The notes beneath the pieces are model-generated. The model worked only from the letters and a program-made list of their open reading frames with translations, searched no databases and was not told the DNA's origin. The translations under genes were made by a program, and so were the position numbers. From contig DTSC01000087.1 in assembly GCA_012965625.1 (NCBI GenBank), forward strand, positions 1 through 15,912: a stretch of DNA of 15,912 nucleotides. Reading direction: 5' to 3'. Position 1 is the stretch's first letter. Each line of letters starts with the position of its first letter. This DNA comes from Flavobacteriales bacterium. GTDB taxonomy: Bacteria; Bacteroidota; Bacteroidia; NORP154. This document shows, piece by piece, positions 6,763 to 13,734 of the stretch.

Positions 6763-9582
6763 TCACTTATAAAACGCTTCTTTTTCTGGTTTTAGGGGCC
6801 GGCCTAACCAAAGGGGCCTTCTAAGACCTTCAGGGCCAGGACCTGGCCTGGTCAAAGCAAGCCACTCCCTATAGATCTCATTGGATTTATTGGTGTCAAC
6901 ATATACATCTCCATAGTTATCTTCTGCTCTGGCTTTTTCAATACGCACTTTTTGGTGCCAGCAATGCATGCCTGAAATAGGGTCGGGCTGAGGAGCAAAG
7001 GTGATGTTTTGGTGCACGCCTCCATCTTTCCAAAAGATATGCTTTGAATCTGGGTCATCACTTTCATAACGCTCAATTCTCTTCTTGGTTTTCATTGTAT
7101 ACTTGCCTTCTCCTTCCTCTTGAATATTAACAGTATTCATGGACCACCTGTTTGATAGGGGATCTTGCTCCCTTCTCCAGCGCCCAATATGGTGGGAACA
7201 GGCAATAACGCCCGGCCTGATGGATTCGGTTACCCAAACCTTATCAATGAAGTAACCAATATTGGTATTGACCCTTACAAGGTCATTTGTTTTAATCCCT
7301 ATTAACTTAGCATCTGAAGTATGAATCCAAATGGGATTTCTGTTGGAAATTTCAGCGAGCCATTTCGAATTGCCTGAGCGGGTATGAATTAAGGTTGGCA
7401 GCCTGAATGTGGGAACCAAAGGGAATTCACCATTTTCTCTATTCATATCCCGCCAATATACATGAGATTTTATGTATCCAGGGATAGCATATTCAGGCCA
7501 TTTCCAATCTATAAGTGTTTGAGAGAAAAACTCCTGTTTTCCTGATGGGGTAGGGAACCCTTCTCTGGGTTTTCCGTCAACAACAACCTTCCCTTTTACT
7601 TCTCCGTCCTTTACGTTCAAATGCTGATTACATACGCTTTCAGCGATCTCAAAAGCACCGTATTTTTGCATGAACTCCAATGGAAGAAGGCCTTCTGATT
7701 TGGCCTTTTCTGGTAACCCCGGTACCTGCTCAAAAATATGTCCATAGTATTCGTCAATGGATACCATCTCTCCCTTTCTTTTAGGAGATTCAAAATGTTT
7801 CCTTATTCCAAGTGAGCCATCTGGGTCGATCCTCCAAGACAGATCAATCCAAAATTCATCTTCCTCCCAGACCTCACCCGGATTTGCTTCATGTGTTTTT
7901 TGTATGTCCTTTCCCAACTTTTTCATATACTCTCTAAGTACTGGTTGTCGATAAGCGATCCACATTCCCGAATGAGTTTCGTAGCTGTTTAGGTCGTGCC
8001 TTTCCGCAGAATGACCCATCGGCAATACATAATCTGCAAAGTAAGAAGTCTCGTTCCAGGTAGGGGTAAGAGCAATATGAAGGCCCATTTTGTCTTCGTC
8101 CTTTAGCATTTCCATCCAGGAGAAACCATCAGGGAAGGTCCATACCGGATTAAAAACACGGGTAAAATAGACATCTAATTTTCCACGACCTTCTTTTAGC
8201 ATATGAGGTAGGATAAAACTCATCTCATAGTGAGCCAATGGGTATTCATCAGGGAAATGAAGTTCATTCCAGAATTTGTGAGCAGGTGGGGTGTTAAAGA
8301 AAGTGGGCTTAAATTTATTCCAGGCGCTGGGGAGTGTGCCTCCCTCTGTTCCTACTGCACCGACCAGGATACTTAAAAAGTGCAATGTTCTTGTGGCTTG
8401 CCATCCACCAAGGTTTCCTGCTGCAGCGCTGCGCCAGCTATGGCAGGCAAATTTCGTTCCGGCCTTTCCAATTTCTCTGGCAATTTCAGGAATCTTAGCG
8501 GCGTCTATGCCACATTCTTCAGCCGCATATTCTGGGGTGTACTCAGCATATTCCTTCTTGATAAAATCGATAAATTCCTCAAAAACAAAATCTTCCTTAT
8601 CAGGAAAATAATGAGATAAACAGTCTTTCCAATTCACCCAGGTGCTTAAATATTCTTTGTTGTATAGGCCTTCGTCAATAATCACCTTTGCCAATGCCAA
8701 AAATAAGACCGCTTCTGTTCCCGGATAAGTAGCCAGCCAATAATTAGCCATGCTCGCTGTATTGGATAGTCGAGGGTCGATAACACAAAGTTTTGCTCCC
8801 TTCATCATTCCCTCAATGATGCGTTGAGCATGGGGATTAAAATAATGGCCGGTTTCCAAATGGGCGCTGAGCAGTAAAATGAATTTGGCGTTTGCATGAT
8901 CAGGTGAAGGGCGGTCATGGCCCTGCCAGATCCCATATCCTAACCGGGCGCCTGCGGAACAAATATTGGTGTGGCTGTTATGTCCATCCACTTTCCAGGC
9001 TTTAAGCACCCGATCCATATATCCTTCATGGCCAGGGCGCCCAACGTGATAAACGACCTCATTGTTTCTCTTTTCCTGCAAGGCTTTGCGGATCCGCCCA
9101 GCAATGTCGTTGAGTGCCTTATCCCAGGTCACCCTTTCCCATTTTCCCTCTCCGCGTTTTCCAACGCGTTTCATGGGGTATAATATTCTGTCTGTGTCAT
9201 TTATTTGGTTGATAGTAGCTGGCCCTTTAGCACAGTTTCGCCCTCTGCTGGCTGGGTGATAAGGGTTTCCTTCAAATTTTTTGATCTGATCTGTTTCTTT
9301 GTCTACATAAGCCAGAAGGCCACAGGCCGCTTCGCAATTAAAACAAGTAGTAGGAATAATAGAATAGTGCTTTTCTACTTTTTTTGGCCAGGCCTTAGCA
9401 TCGTATTCCATCCAATCATCCCATTTTTCAGGAGGTGGATAATAGGAGAGCTCATGGGGCTCAGTCATGGGTGAGACTTCCTCCTGAATAGCAGACAAAT
9501 CCTTTCCATTAAATCGATTGAGCTTTTTGATCAGCCCTAATGATTCGGCAGTTTTTTCAATGATGGTTCTTTTAGTGCCCAT
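6763..9582 (-). CDS. Cytoplasmic molybdopterin oxidoreductase, SoeA/PsrA/PadB-like
   Basis: Catalytic subunit of a DMSO-reductase-superfamily molybdoenzyme, 939 residues. After an unusual 79-residue N-terminal extension comes the [4Fe-4S] site C80-x2-C83-x3-C87-x29-C117, followed by K119. C208 (in NICSAGARLG) stands where such enzymes hold the molybdenum ligand, pointing to the cysteine-ligated group. The molybdopterin-binding parts include FNPVW, TPTWNETSYFADYVLP and a C-terminal dinucleotide-binding domain from about residue 710. No twin-arginine signal is present, so it should act in the cytoplasm, as SoeA does. Its ATG overlaps the stop of the upstream subunit by one base (TAATG), so the two are coupled. 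With the abutting TSUP exporter, sulfite dehydrogenase (SoeA) is my favoured role. Polysulfide/thiosulfate reductase or phenylacetyl-CoA dehydrogenase (PadB) are real alternatives. Confidence 0.82.
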   Translation of the reverse strand: MGTKRTIIEKTAESLGLIKKLNRFNGKDLSAIQEEVSPMTEPHELSYYPPPEKWDDWMEYDAKAWPKKVEKHYSIIPTTCFNCEAACGLLAYVDKETDQIKKFEGNPYHPASRGRNCAKGPATINQINDTDRILYPMKRVGKRGEGKWERVTWDKALNDIAGRIRKALQEKRNNEVVYHVGRPGHEGYMDRVLKAWKVDGHNSHTNICSAGARLGYGIWQGHDRPSPDHANAKFILLLSAHLETGHYFNPHAQRIIEGMMKGAKLCVIDPRLSNTASMANYWLATYPGTEAVLFLALAKVIIDEGLYNKEYLSTWVNWKDCLSHYFPDKEDFVFEEFIDFIKKEYAEYTPEYAAEECGIDAAKIPEIAREIGKAGTKFACHSWRSAAAGNLGGWQATRTLHFLSILVGAVGTEGGTLPSAWNKFKPTFFNTPPAHKFWNELHFPDEYPLAHYEMSFILPHMLKEGRGKLDVYFTRVFNPVWTFPDGFSWMEMLKDEDKMGLHIALTPTWNETSYFADYVLPMGHSAERHDLNSYETHSGMWIAYRQPVLREYMKKLGKDIQKTHEANPGEVWEEDEFWIDLSWRIDPDGSLGIRKHFESPKRKGEMVSIDEYYGHIFEQVPGLPEKAKSEGLLPLEFMQKYGAFEIAESVCNQHLNVKDGEVKGKVVVDGKPREGFPTPSGKQEFFSQTLIDWKWPEYAIPGYIKSHVYWRDMNRENGEFPLVPTFRLPTLIHTRSGNSKWLAEISNRNPIWIHTSDAKLIGIKTNDLVRVNTNIGYFIDKVWVTESIRPGVIACSHHIGRWRREQDPLSNRWSMNTVNIQEEGEGKYTMKTKKRIERYESDDPDSKHIFWKDGGVHQNITFAPQPDPISGMHCWHQKVRIEKARAEDNYGDVYVDTNKSNEIYREWLALTRPGPGPEGLRRPLWLGRPLKPEKEAFYK

Positions 9583-11102
9583 TAGCTTAGCGGAATTAGT
9601 TGAGGTGCTTTTACCAAAATATGATTAGAAGTCCAGGTTCCTAAAATAAGCAACACTGCTACTACAAGGTTCGCAGGATCAAATCCTAATAAAAGCAAGA
9701 TAAGAGGAATGATATTTCCCAGGATCACTACTATGATCCAGAACTGGCTTGCAAACTTGCCGCGATGGATCATCTTTGAAGCTAATCTGGCTTCATATAC
9801 TTTGTGCTTAACAGTCCAGTCAAAAATGATTAAGGCTAGATGAAAGCCAATGGCATAGATCATGATCGTATTTAATATTTCCACAATCTTAGGAGCTGAT
9901 GCCTGAAACTCTATGAAGATCAGTAAAAATGCCGCACCCAATAAAATTCCATGAACCAACATATGCAAGGGTAAAATGGGATTTTGCCAATAATCCCGGC
10001 CTTTCGCCTGGGCGAATAAAAAGGCAGTATAAATCACGGTTAAGGTTGCAAACGGCACCAATAAAACACTGGAGATGCTTTTTATAAGATCTGTTTCCAG
10101 TAAATAGCCAACCATCCACAGGCATAATAATATGCTATACATCAAGATAAAATAAGCACCCTTAACCAACCAGGATTTCCATTGTGGTCTCAGTAAAATA
10201 CTCAAAAACCGGTCAGGTCTATCCAGGTCTTTAACCAAAAGCCCCCCTGTAATTCCTAAAAAAATCAATGAAATGATGACGCAATTGAACAAAAATAGAT
10301 CAGAAGCGATACCGAGGGTATTGAAAAGGAGTCCTAGCAATAGTACGCCACCACTGATTCCTTTAGTTACCAAATAGGCAGCTACCTCCCATCCCCACAA
10401 GACGCCCTTGTCAGGAGGGTCGTAAGAAACGGTAGATGATGCATTCCAGGACTCTTTTTTGTCGGGTGGTTTGGATTTGTTATGCCCAACACCTTCACTT
10501 TGAGAGCTCCAAACATAACCAGCTTGAGCATCGGCAGCTGTAGGCTCCAATGAATCTGGTTGAGCATCTATATAAAACACTTTGGGTTTTGTTCCTTTTT
10601 CAGCCTTTCTGACACTAAATGTATTTTCTGCTAATAACTGAGCGATCTCTGACCTCTCATCGTTTAAATCGCCTGAGATGATGGCATGCTCTGGACAAAC
10701 AACTACACATGCTGGCTCAATTCCTTTTTCAACTCTATGCGTACAATAATTGCATTTTGCAGCAGTATTGGTGTTTGGGTCGATATACAAAGCATCGTAG
10801 GGGCATGCTTGCGTACATGCTTTACATCCGATGCATCGGTCACTGTCAAAGTCAACAATTCCATCTTCTCTTTTGTATAAGGCTGTAACAGGACAAATTG
10901 AAACACAAGGAGCATCACTGCAATGATTACAGCGCATTACTGAGAAGGATCTTTGGGAATTGGGGAATTCCCCATGCTCAATGTACTTAACCCAAGTCCT
11001 GTTAACACCAATGGGAACATCGTGCTCACTTTTGCAAGCAACTGTACAGGCATGGCAGCCAATGCATTTTCTGTTATCAATTACAAAACCATAGTTTTCC
11101 AT
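9582..11102 (-). CDS. Fused four-cluster ferredoxin and NrfD/DmsC-like membrane anchor
   Basis: Electron-transfer partner of the molybdoenzyme, 506 residues, joining two subunits that are usually separate. Residues 1-190 are a DmsB/PsrB/SoeB-like ferredoxin with 16 cysteines for four [4Fe-4S] clusters: C13/16/19/23, C58/61/66/70, C90/93/96/100 and C117/120/132/136. A hydrophilic linker (about 190-232, rich in Pro, Ser and Lys) leads into an NrfD/DmsC-like domain (233-506) opening with LWGWEVAAYL and holding about eight hydrophobic helices, which would exchange electrons with quinone. No signal peptide precedes the ferredoxin part, so it faces the cytoplasm beside the catalytic subunit. It is first in the operon. 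A fusion rather than a frameshift artefact: the linker is continuous and there is one uninterrupted frame. Specific identity as SoeBC is inferred. Confidence 0.82.
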   Translation of the reverse strand: MENYGFVIDNRKCIGCHACTVACKSEHDVPIGVNRTWVKYIEHGEFPNSQRSFSVMRCNHCSDAPCVSICPVTALYKREDGIVDFDSDRCIGCKACTQACPYDALYIDPNTNTAAKCNYCTHRVEKGIEPACVVVCPEHAIISGDLNDERSEIAQLLAENTFSVRKAEKGTKPKVFYIDAQPDSLEPTAADAQAGYVWSSQSEGVGHNKSKPPDKKESWNASSTVSYDPPDKGVLWGWEVAAYLVTKGISGGVLLLGLLFNTLGIASDLFLFNCVIISLIFLGITGGLLVKDLDRPDRFLSILLRPQWKSWLVKGAYFILMYSILLCLWMVGYLLETDLIKSISSVLLVPFATLTVIYTAFLFAQAKGRDYWQNPILPLHMLVHGILLGAAFLLIFIEFQASAPKIVEILNTIMIYAIGFHLALIIFDWTVKHKVYEARLASKMIHRGKFASQFWIIVVILGNIIPLILLLLGFDPANLVVAVLLILGTWTSNHILVKAPQLIPLS

Positions 11103-11154
11103 TTCATGTTTTATCTAGAACCGCCGTCCAATTCAGGGATTCTCGTGCTGAAAT

Positions 11155-11168
11155 ATTGCTAATACAAT
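11155..11168. promoter_or_regulatory. Possible Crp/Fnr-type half-site pair
   Basis: ATTG-N6-CAAT lies in the 141-base divergent region between the molybdoenzyme operon and the Crp/Fnr gene. It is a weak relative of the FNR box (TTGAT-N4-ATCAA): the 4-base arms and spacing are loose, and such short pairs arise by chance in AT-rich DNA. It is noted because the adjacent regulator may read such a site. I found no clear TAnnTTTG box on either strand of this gap (TATTTTTA at 11187-11194 is one base off). Confidence 0.2.
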
Positions 11169-11243
11169 TTTAGTCAAAAATTCTACTATTTTTATGATTG
11201 TTTTTAGAAATTCGCCAATTATTAAGTTTAATACATTAGAATT

Positions 11244-11951
11244 ATGAATGATTCAAATGTTAATCCGTTTTGCGAAAATTGCCCAGACTTGAATTTTCGC
11301 AATCGAGGGGCTGGATTTGAGGGCGATGAGTTTAATCCTTCTCGGATGTTCAATATATATAAAAAAGGAGAAACAGTTTTCAGTGAAGGCAATAAACCTA
11401 CCGGTGTATTTTGCCTAAAAAAAGGAAAACTGAAAATCCATAGAACTGGGATAAAGTTCAGGGAGCAGATTATTAGGTTTGTTGCAAAAGGAGAACTATT
11501 GGGTGCACGAGCGATGATTAGAAATGAATATTACACTTCTTCAGCTACTGCAATTGAGGATTCGCTTATTTGCTATATACCCAAAAAAGAGTTTATGAAG
11601 GTTCATAAGAGCAGCCGCAAGCTCAGTGAACACATTTTAAAAAACCTGATTGAAAACCTGAATCTTGCTGAGGAGAAGACCGTTCATTTGTCACATAACT
11701 CTATAAGGGTAAGGTTGGCTAGAAGCTTATTGAAGCTCAGGGAGATGTATGGACTTAAAGAAGATGGATTAACGCTAGAGGTAGAATTGACGAGAGAAGA
11801 GCTTGCGAATCTGATAGGAGCAGCCACTGAAACTACGATAAGGATGTTATCTGCTTTTAAAAAGGAGAAAAAGATTGAACTATCTGGTAAGAACTTGAAA
11901 ATTTTAAACATTGATTCTCTAGAAGATCTTGTAAAAGGTCCTTCTCAATAG
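11244..11951 (+). CDS. Crp/Fnr family regulator with possible redox-sensing cysteines
   Basis: Transcription factor of 235 residues: a cyclic-nucleotide-like sensory domain (about 30-120, with KKGETVFSEGNKPTGVFCLKKG), a dimerisation helix, and a winged helix-turn-helix (TREELANLIGAATETTIRML, 183-202). In the recognition helix E196 and R200 match the FNR residues that contact its TTGAT half-site, but the FNR serine between them is isoleucine (I199) and the CRP-specific arginine is absent. Cysteines C10 and C13 (CENC) resemble FNR C20/C23, and C110 in LICYIP aligns with FNR C122 in MVCEIP; C57 is extra, and there is no match to FNR C29. It is divergent from the molybdoenzyme operon, which is a natural target. 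Oxygen or redox sensing is plausible but unproven. Confidence 0.85.
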   Translation: MNDSNVNPFCENCPDLNFRNRGAGFEGDEFNPSRMFNIYKKGETVFSEGNKPTGVFCLKKGKLKIHRTGIKFREQIIRFVAKGELLGARAMIRNEYYTSSATAIEDSLICYIPKKEFMKVHKSSRKLSEHILKNLIENLNLAEEKTVHLSHNSIRVRLARSLLKLREMYGLKEDGLTLEVELTREELANLIGAATETTIRMLSAFKKEKKIELSGKNLKILNIDSLEDLVKGPSQ

Positions 11952-11998
11952 TGCTGAGTTCATTTTAATGCCCAATTAAGACCCATATCTAGTCTTTC

Positions 11999-12031
11999 TT
12001 GCCAGAATATTAATTCGACACATTATCTTTG
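11999..12031 (+). promoter_or_regulatory. Candidate promoter of queD-like gene
   Basis: TTG at 11999-12001 and TATCTTTG at 12024-12031, separated by 22 bases, resemble the Bacteroidota TTG/TAnnTTTG promoter. Transcription would start near 12038, which leaves a short leader to ATG 12054 and argues against the TTG start at 12042. Confidence 0.5.
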
Positions 12032-12053
12032 CCCTTTAATTTTGATAAAAACT

Positions 12054-12506
12054 ATGGGTCTAATTCGTTTAAAAAAGGAGTATGGGTTTGAAATGTCGCA
12101 TGCCTTGTATGGCCATCCCGGACCATGTAATAATATTCATGGACATTCTTATGTCTTATCCGTAACTATCAAAGGGGAGCCCTTGCTCAAGGCAGGCCAT
12201 CCTGCCAATGGGATGCTATTGGATTTTTATGAACTGGATAGGATTGTCAATAAATTGATCGTCGATAAATTTGAGCACTTTTTGGTCCTGGATAAAAGAA
12301 TAATTAAGCCCGAGCTATTAGATAGTTTGTCAGAAATGGGGGTGTCACAGATAATACATTTTGATGGCCAGCCTACCTGTGAAAACCTGGTGCTAAATAT
12401 GGCCGATACGCTATCTAATGCATTTCCAGAGGGGATATTACTTCATAGCCTAACACTCAAGGAATCACCTGGATCCCTGGCTGAATGGCATGCAGAAGAT
12501 AATTGA
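12054..12506 (+). CDS. queD: 6-carboxytetrahydropterin synthase family protein (QueD-like)
   Basis: Zinc enzyme of the PTPS/QueD family, which turns dihydroneopterin triphosphate into 6-carboxytetrahydropterin on the way to queuosine and other 7-deazaguanines. In the 150 residues from ATG 12054, the zinc ligands are H16, H29 and H31, and the catalytic cysteine is C25 in CNNIHGHSY. Later family motifs are LLDFYEL (55-61), PTCEN and KESPGSLAEW. The usual Asp-His catalytic pair reads E74-H75 (FEHFLVL), an Asp to Glu change. It is about 30 residues longer than E. coli QueD because of an insert after this pair. I preferred ATG 12054 over an in-frame TTG at 12042 because of the promoter position. 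No other queuosine genes are in the window, so a different pterin product is possible. Confidence 0.85.
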   Translation: MGLIRLKKEYGFEMSHALYGHPGPCNNIHGHSYVLSVTIKGEPLLKAGHPANGMLLDFYELDRIVNKLIVDKFEHFLVLDKRIIKPELLDSLSEMGVSQIIHFDGQPTCENLVLNMADTLSNAFPEGILLHSLTLKESPGSLAEWHAEDN

Positions 12507-12571
12507 ATTATAGATAATGAGCCTGGAGAAATATCCAAATAAATGTTATTAGCATCCGCCATTTACTTGTT

Positions 12572-13498
12572 ATGAAAAACAGAAAGCATATTCCGGAATT
12601 TTTCAAGTTCCTTCAGGATGAAATATGTGAGGGGTTGGAAAAATTGGATGGGACAAGCCAGTTTACAGAGGATCAATGGAAAAGGGATGGGGGTGGCGGA
12701 GGTCGTACCAGAGTAATTGAGGAAGGAGCTGTTTTTGAAAAGGGAGGCGTAAATTTTTCAGAAGTTTTCGGAGATGCTCCAAGCCAAATAATTCACACCT
12801 TGGAGTTAGATGGGGGGGAGATTGAAAATGCCCAATTTTATGCTGCCGGATTATCGATAGTTATCCATCCCAAAAGCCCAATGGTTCCCATCATCCATAT
12901 GAACATAAGGTATTTTGAGTTGACAGATAGTGATGGACAGCAAATATCGGAATGGTTCGGAGGCGGAATAGACCTAACGCCTCACTATGTGGTGGATAAG
13001 GATGCTCGGTTTTTTCACGAAAACCTTAAATCTGCATGTGACAGATTTGACGCGAATTATTACGACAAGTTTAAACTTTGGGCAGACGAATATTTTTTCA
13101 ACACGCATAGGCAGGAATCAAGGGGGATTGGCGGGATATTTTTTGATAGAATGGTTAATGATAATTCCCATACAATGGAGCAGCATTTTGAATTCGTACA
13201 GGCGGTGGGAAAATCCTTTCTTCCCATTTATGGGGAATTGGTTCTTAGAAATAAAGACCTCCCTTTTGGAAAAAGGGAGGAGGAATGGCAAGCGTTCAGA
13301 AGAGGGAGATATGTGGAATTTAACCTTATTTATGATAGGGGTACAAAATTTGGTTTACAAACAGGGGGTAGAACTGAGTCCATATTGATGAGTCTGCCTA
13401 AAACGGCTTCCTGGAAGTACAAATTTAAACCAGATAAAGGATCAAAGGAGGACCTTGCCTTGAAAAAGCTGGTTAAAGGAATAGCTTGGGTTGAATAA
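12572..13498 (+). CDS. hemF: Oxygen-dependent coproporphyrinogen III oxidase
   Basis: Cytoplasmic enzyme of haem synthesis that uses O2 to convert coproporphyrinogen III to protoporphyrinogen IX. The 308 residues carry the family landmarks: GGGGGRTRV (near 40-48), the EKGGVNFSEVFG segment, VIHPKSPMVPIIHMNIRYFE, WFGGGIDLTP (128-137), the RGIGGIFFD segment and the strongly conserved RRGRYVEFNLIYDRGTKFGL and GGRTESILMSLP. Full length, with no damage seen. The 65-base gap after the queD-like gene has no TAnnTTTG box, so it may be read from the upstream promoter. Its need for O2 suggests an aerobic or facultative organism. Confidence 0.96.
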   Translation: MKNRKHIPEFFKFLQDEICEGLEKLDGTSQFTEDQWKRDGGGGGRTRVIEEGAVFEKGGVNFSEVFGDAPSQIIHTLELDGGEIENAQFYAAGLSIVIHPKSPMVPIIHMNIRYFELTDSDGQQISEWFGGGIDLTPHYVVDKDARFFHENLKSACDRFDANYYDKFKLWADEYFFNTHRQESRGIGGIFFDRMVNDNSHTMEQHFEFVQAVGKSFLPIYGELVLRNKDLPFGKREEEWQAFRRGRYVEFNLIYDRGTKFGLQTGGRTESILMSLPKTASWKYKFKPDKGSKEDLALKKLVKGIAWVE

Positions 13499-13522
13499 CA
13501 GTTTTGTAATTTATTTAAAAAC

Positions 13523-13545
13523 AGGATGCCGAAAGGCTGGTTCCT
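13523..13545 (+). terminator. Possible terminator hairpin after hemF
   Basis: AGGA-t-GCC-GAAA-GGC-tggt-TCCT forms a GAAA-capped stem with an internal loop 24 bases after the hemF stop, followed by T-rich sequence (13546-13570). The stem is short and broken, so it is a modest candidate. The rest of the gene-free stretch up to 13734 holds the cassette-end repeat at 13705 and a direct repeat of GCATTATA at 13635 and 13691. Confidence 0.3.
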
Positions 13546-13704
13546 TTACAAGTGTTTCTTTTGTTTTTCAAGGGTTGCTGAAAAAAAACCTCAATCTCAA
13601 AACTAGTCTATTAATTTATCTGTTCAAGTTTCCAGCATTATAAAATTACCTACGTTCCGTGTATGGTGTCGTTGCTATCCCGCAGGGTATGCATTATAGG
13701 TTTT

Positions 13705-13713
13705 GTTGGCAAA
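13705..13713. repeat. Cassette-end repeat, 3' side of saccharopine reductase gene
   Basis: GTTGGCAAA here is the exact reverse complement of TTTGCCAAC at 15113-15121. The pair brackets the saccharopine reductase gene: this arm is 21 bases past its stop codon and the other is 61 bases before its start. Read on the gene's strand, the arm here would be the R'' box at the 3' end of a gene cassette. The remainder of an attC site past this point is not recognisable. Confidence 0.4.
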
Positions 13714-13734
13714 TCGTTATTTCTTATTGCTATA

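Noticed and set aside
8291..8611. 106-codon open frame on + opposite the molybdoenzyme gene
   Set aside because: Shadow of a conserved coding region; no promoter, and low-complexity Ser/Pro/Phe-rich translation.
12042..12053. TTG start four codons upstream of queD-like ATG
   Set aside because: It would leave almost no leader after the TAnnTTTG box at 12024-12031; ATG 12054 begins the usual family N-terminus.
13676..13694. GC-x3-CCC / GGG-x3-GC mirror hairpin past the saccharopine reductase stop
   Set aside because: Only a 3-bp and a 2-bp stem around mismatches; too weak to call a terminator or the rest of an attC site.
13499..13734. tRNA, small RNA or CRISPR in the gap after hemF
   Set aside because: I see no cloverleaf, no regular repeat-spacer pattern and no conserved RNA motif; only the hairpin at 13523, a short direct repeat and the 9-mer at 13705.
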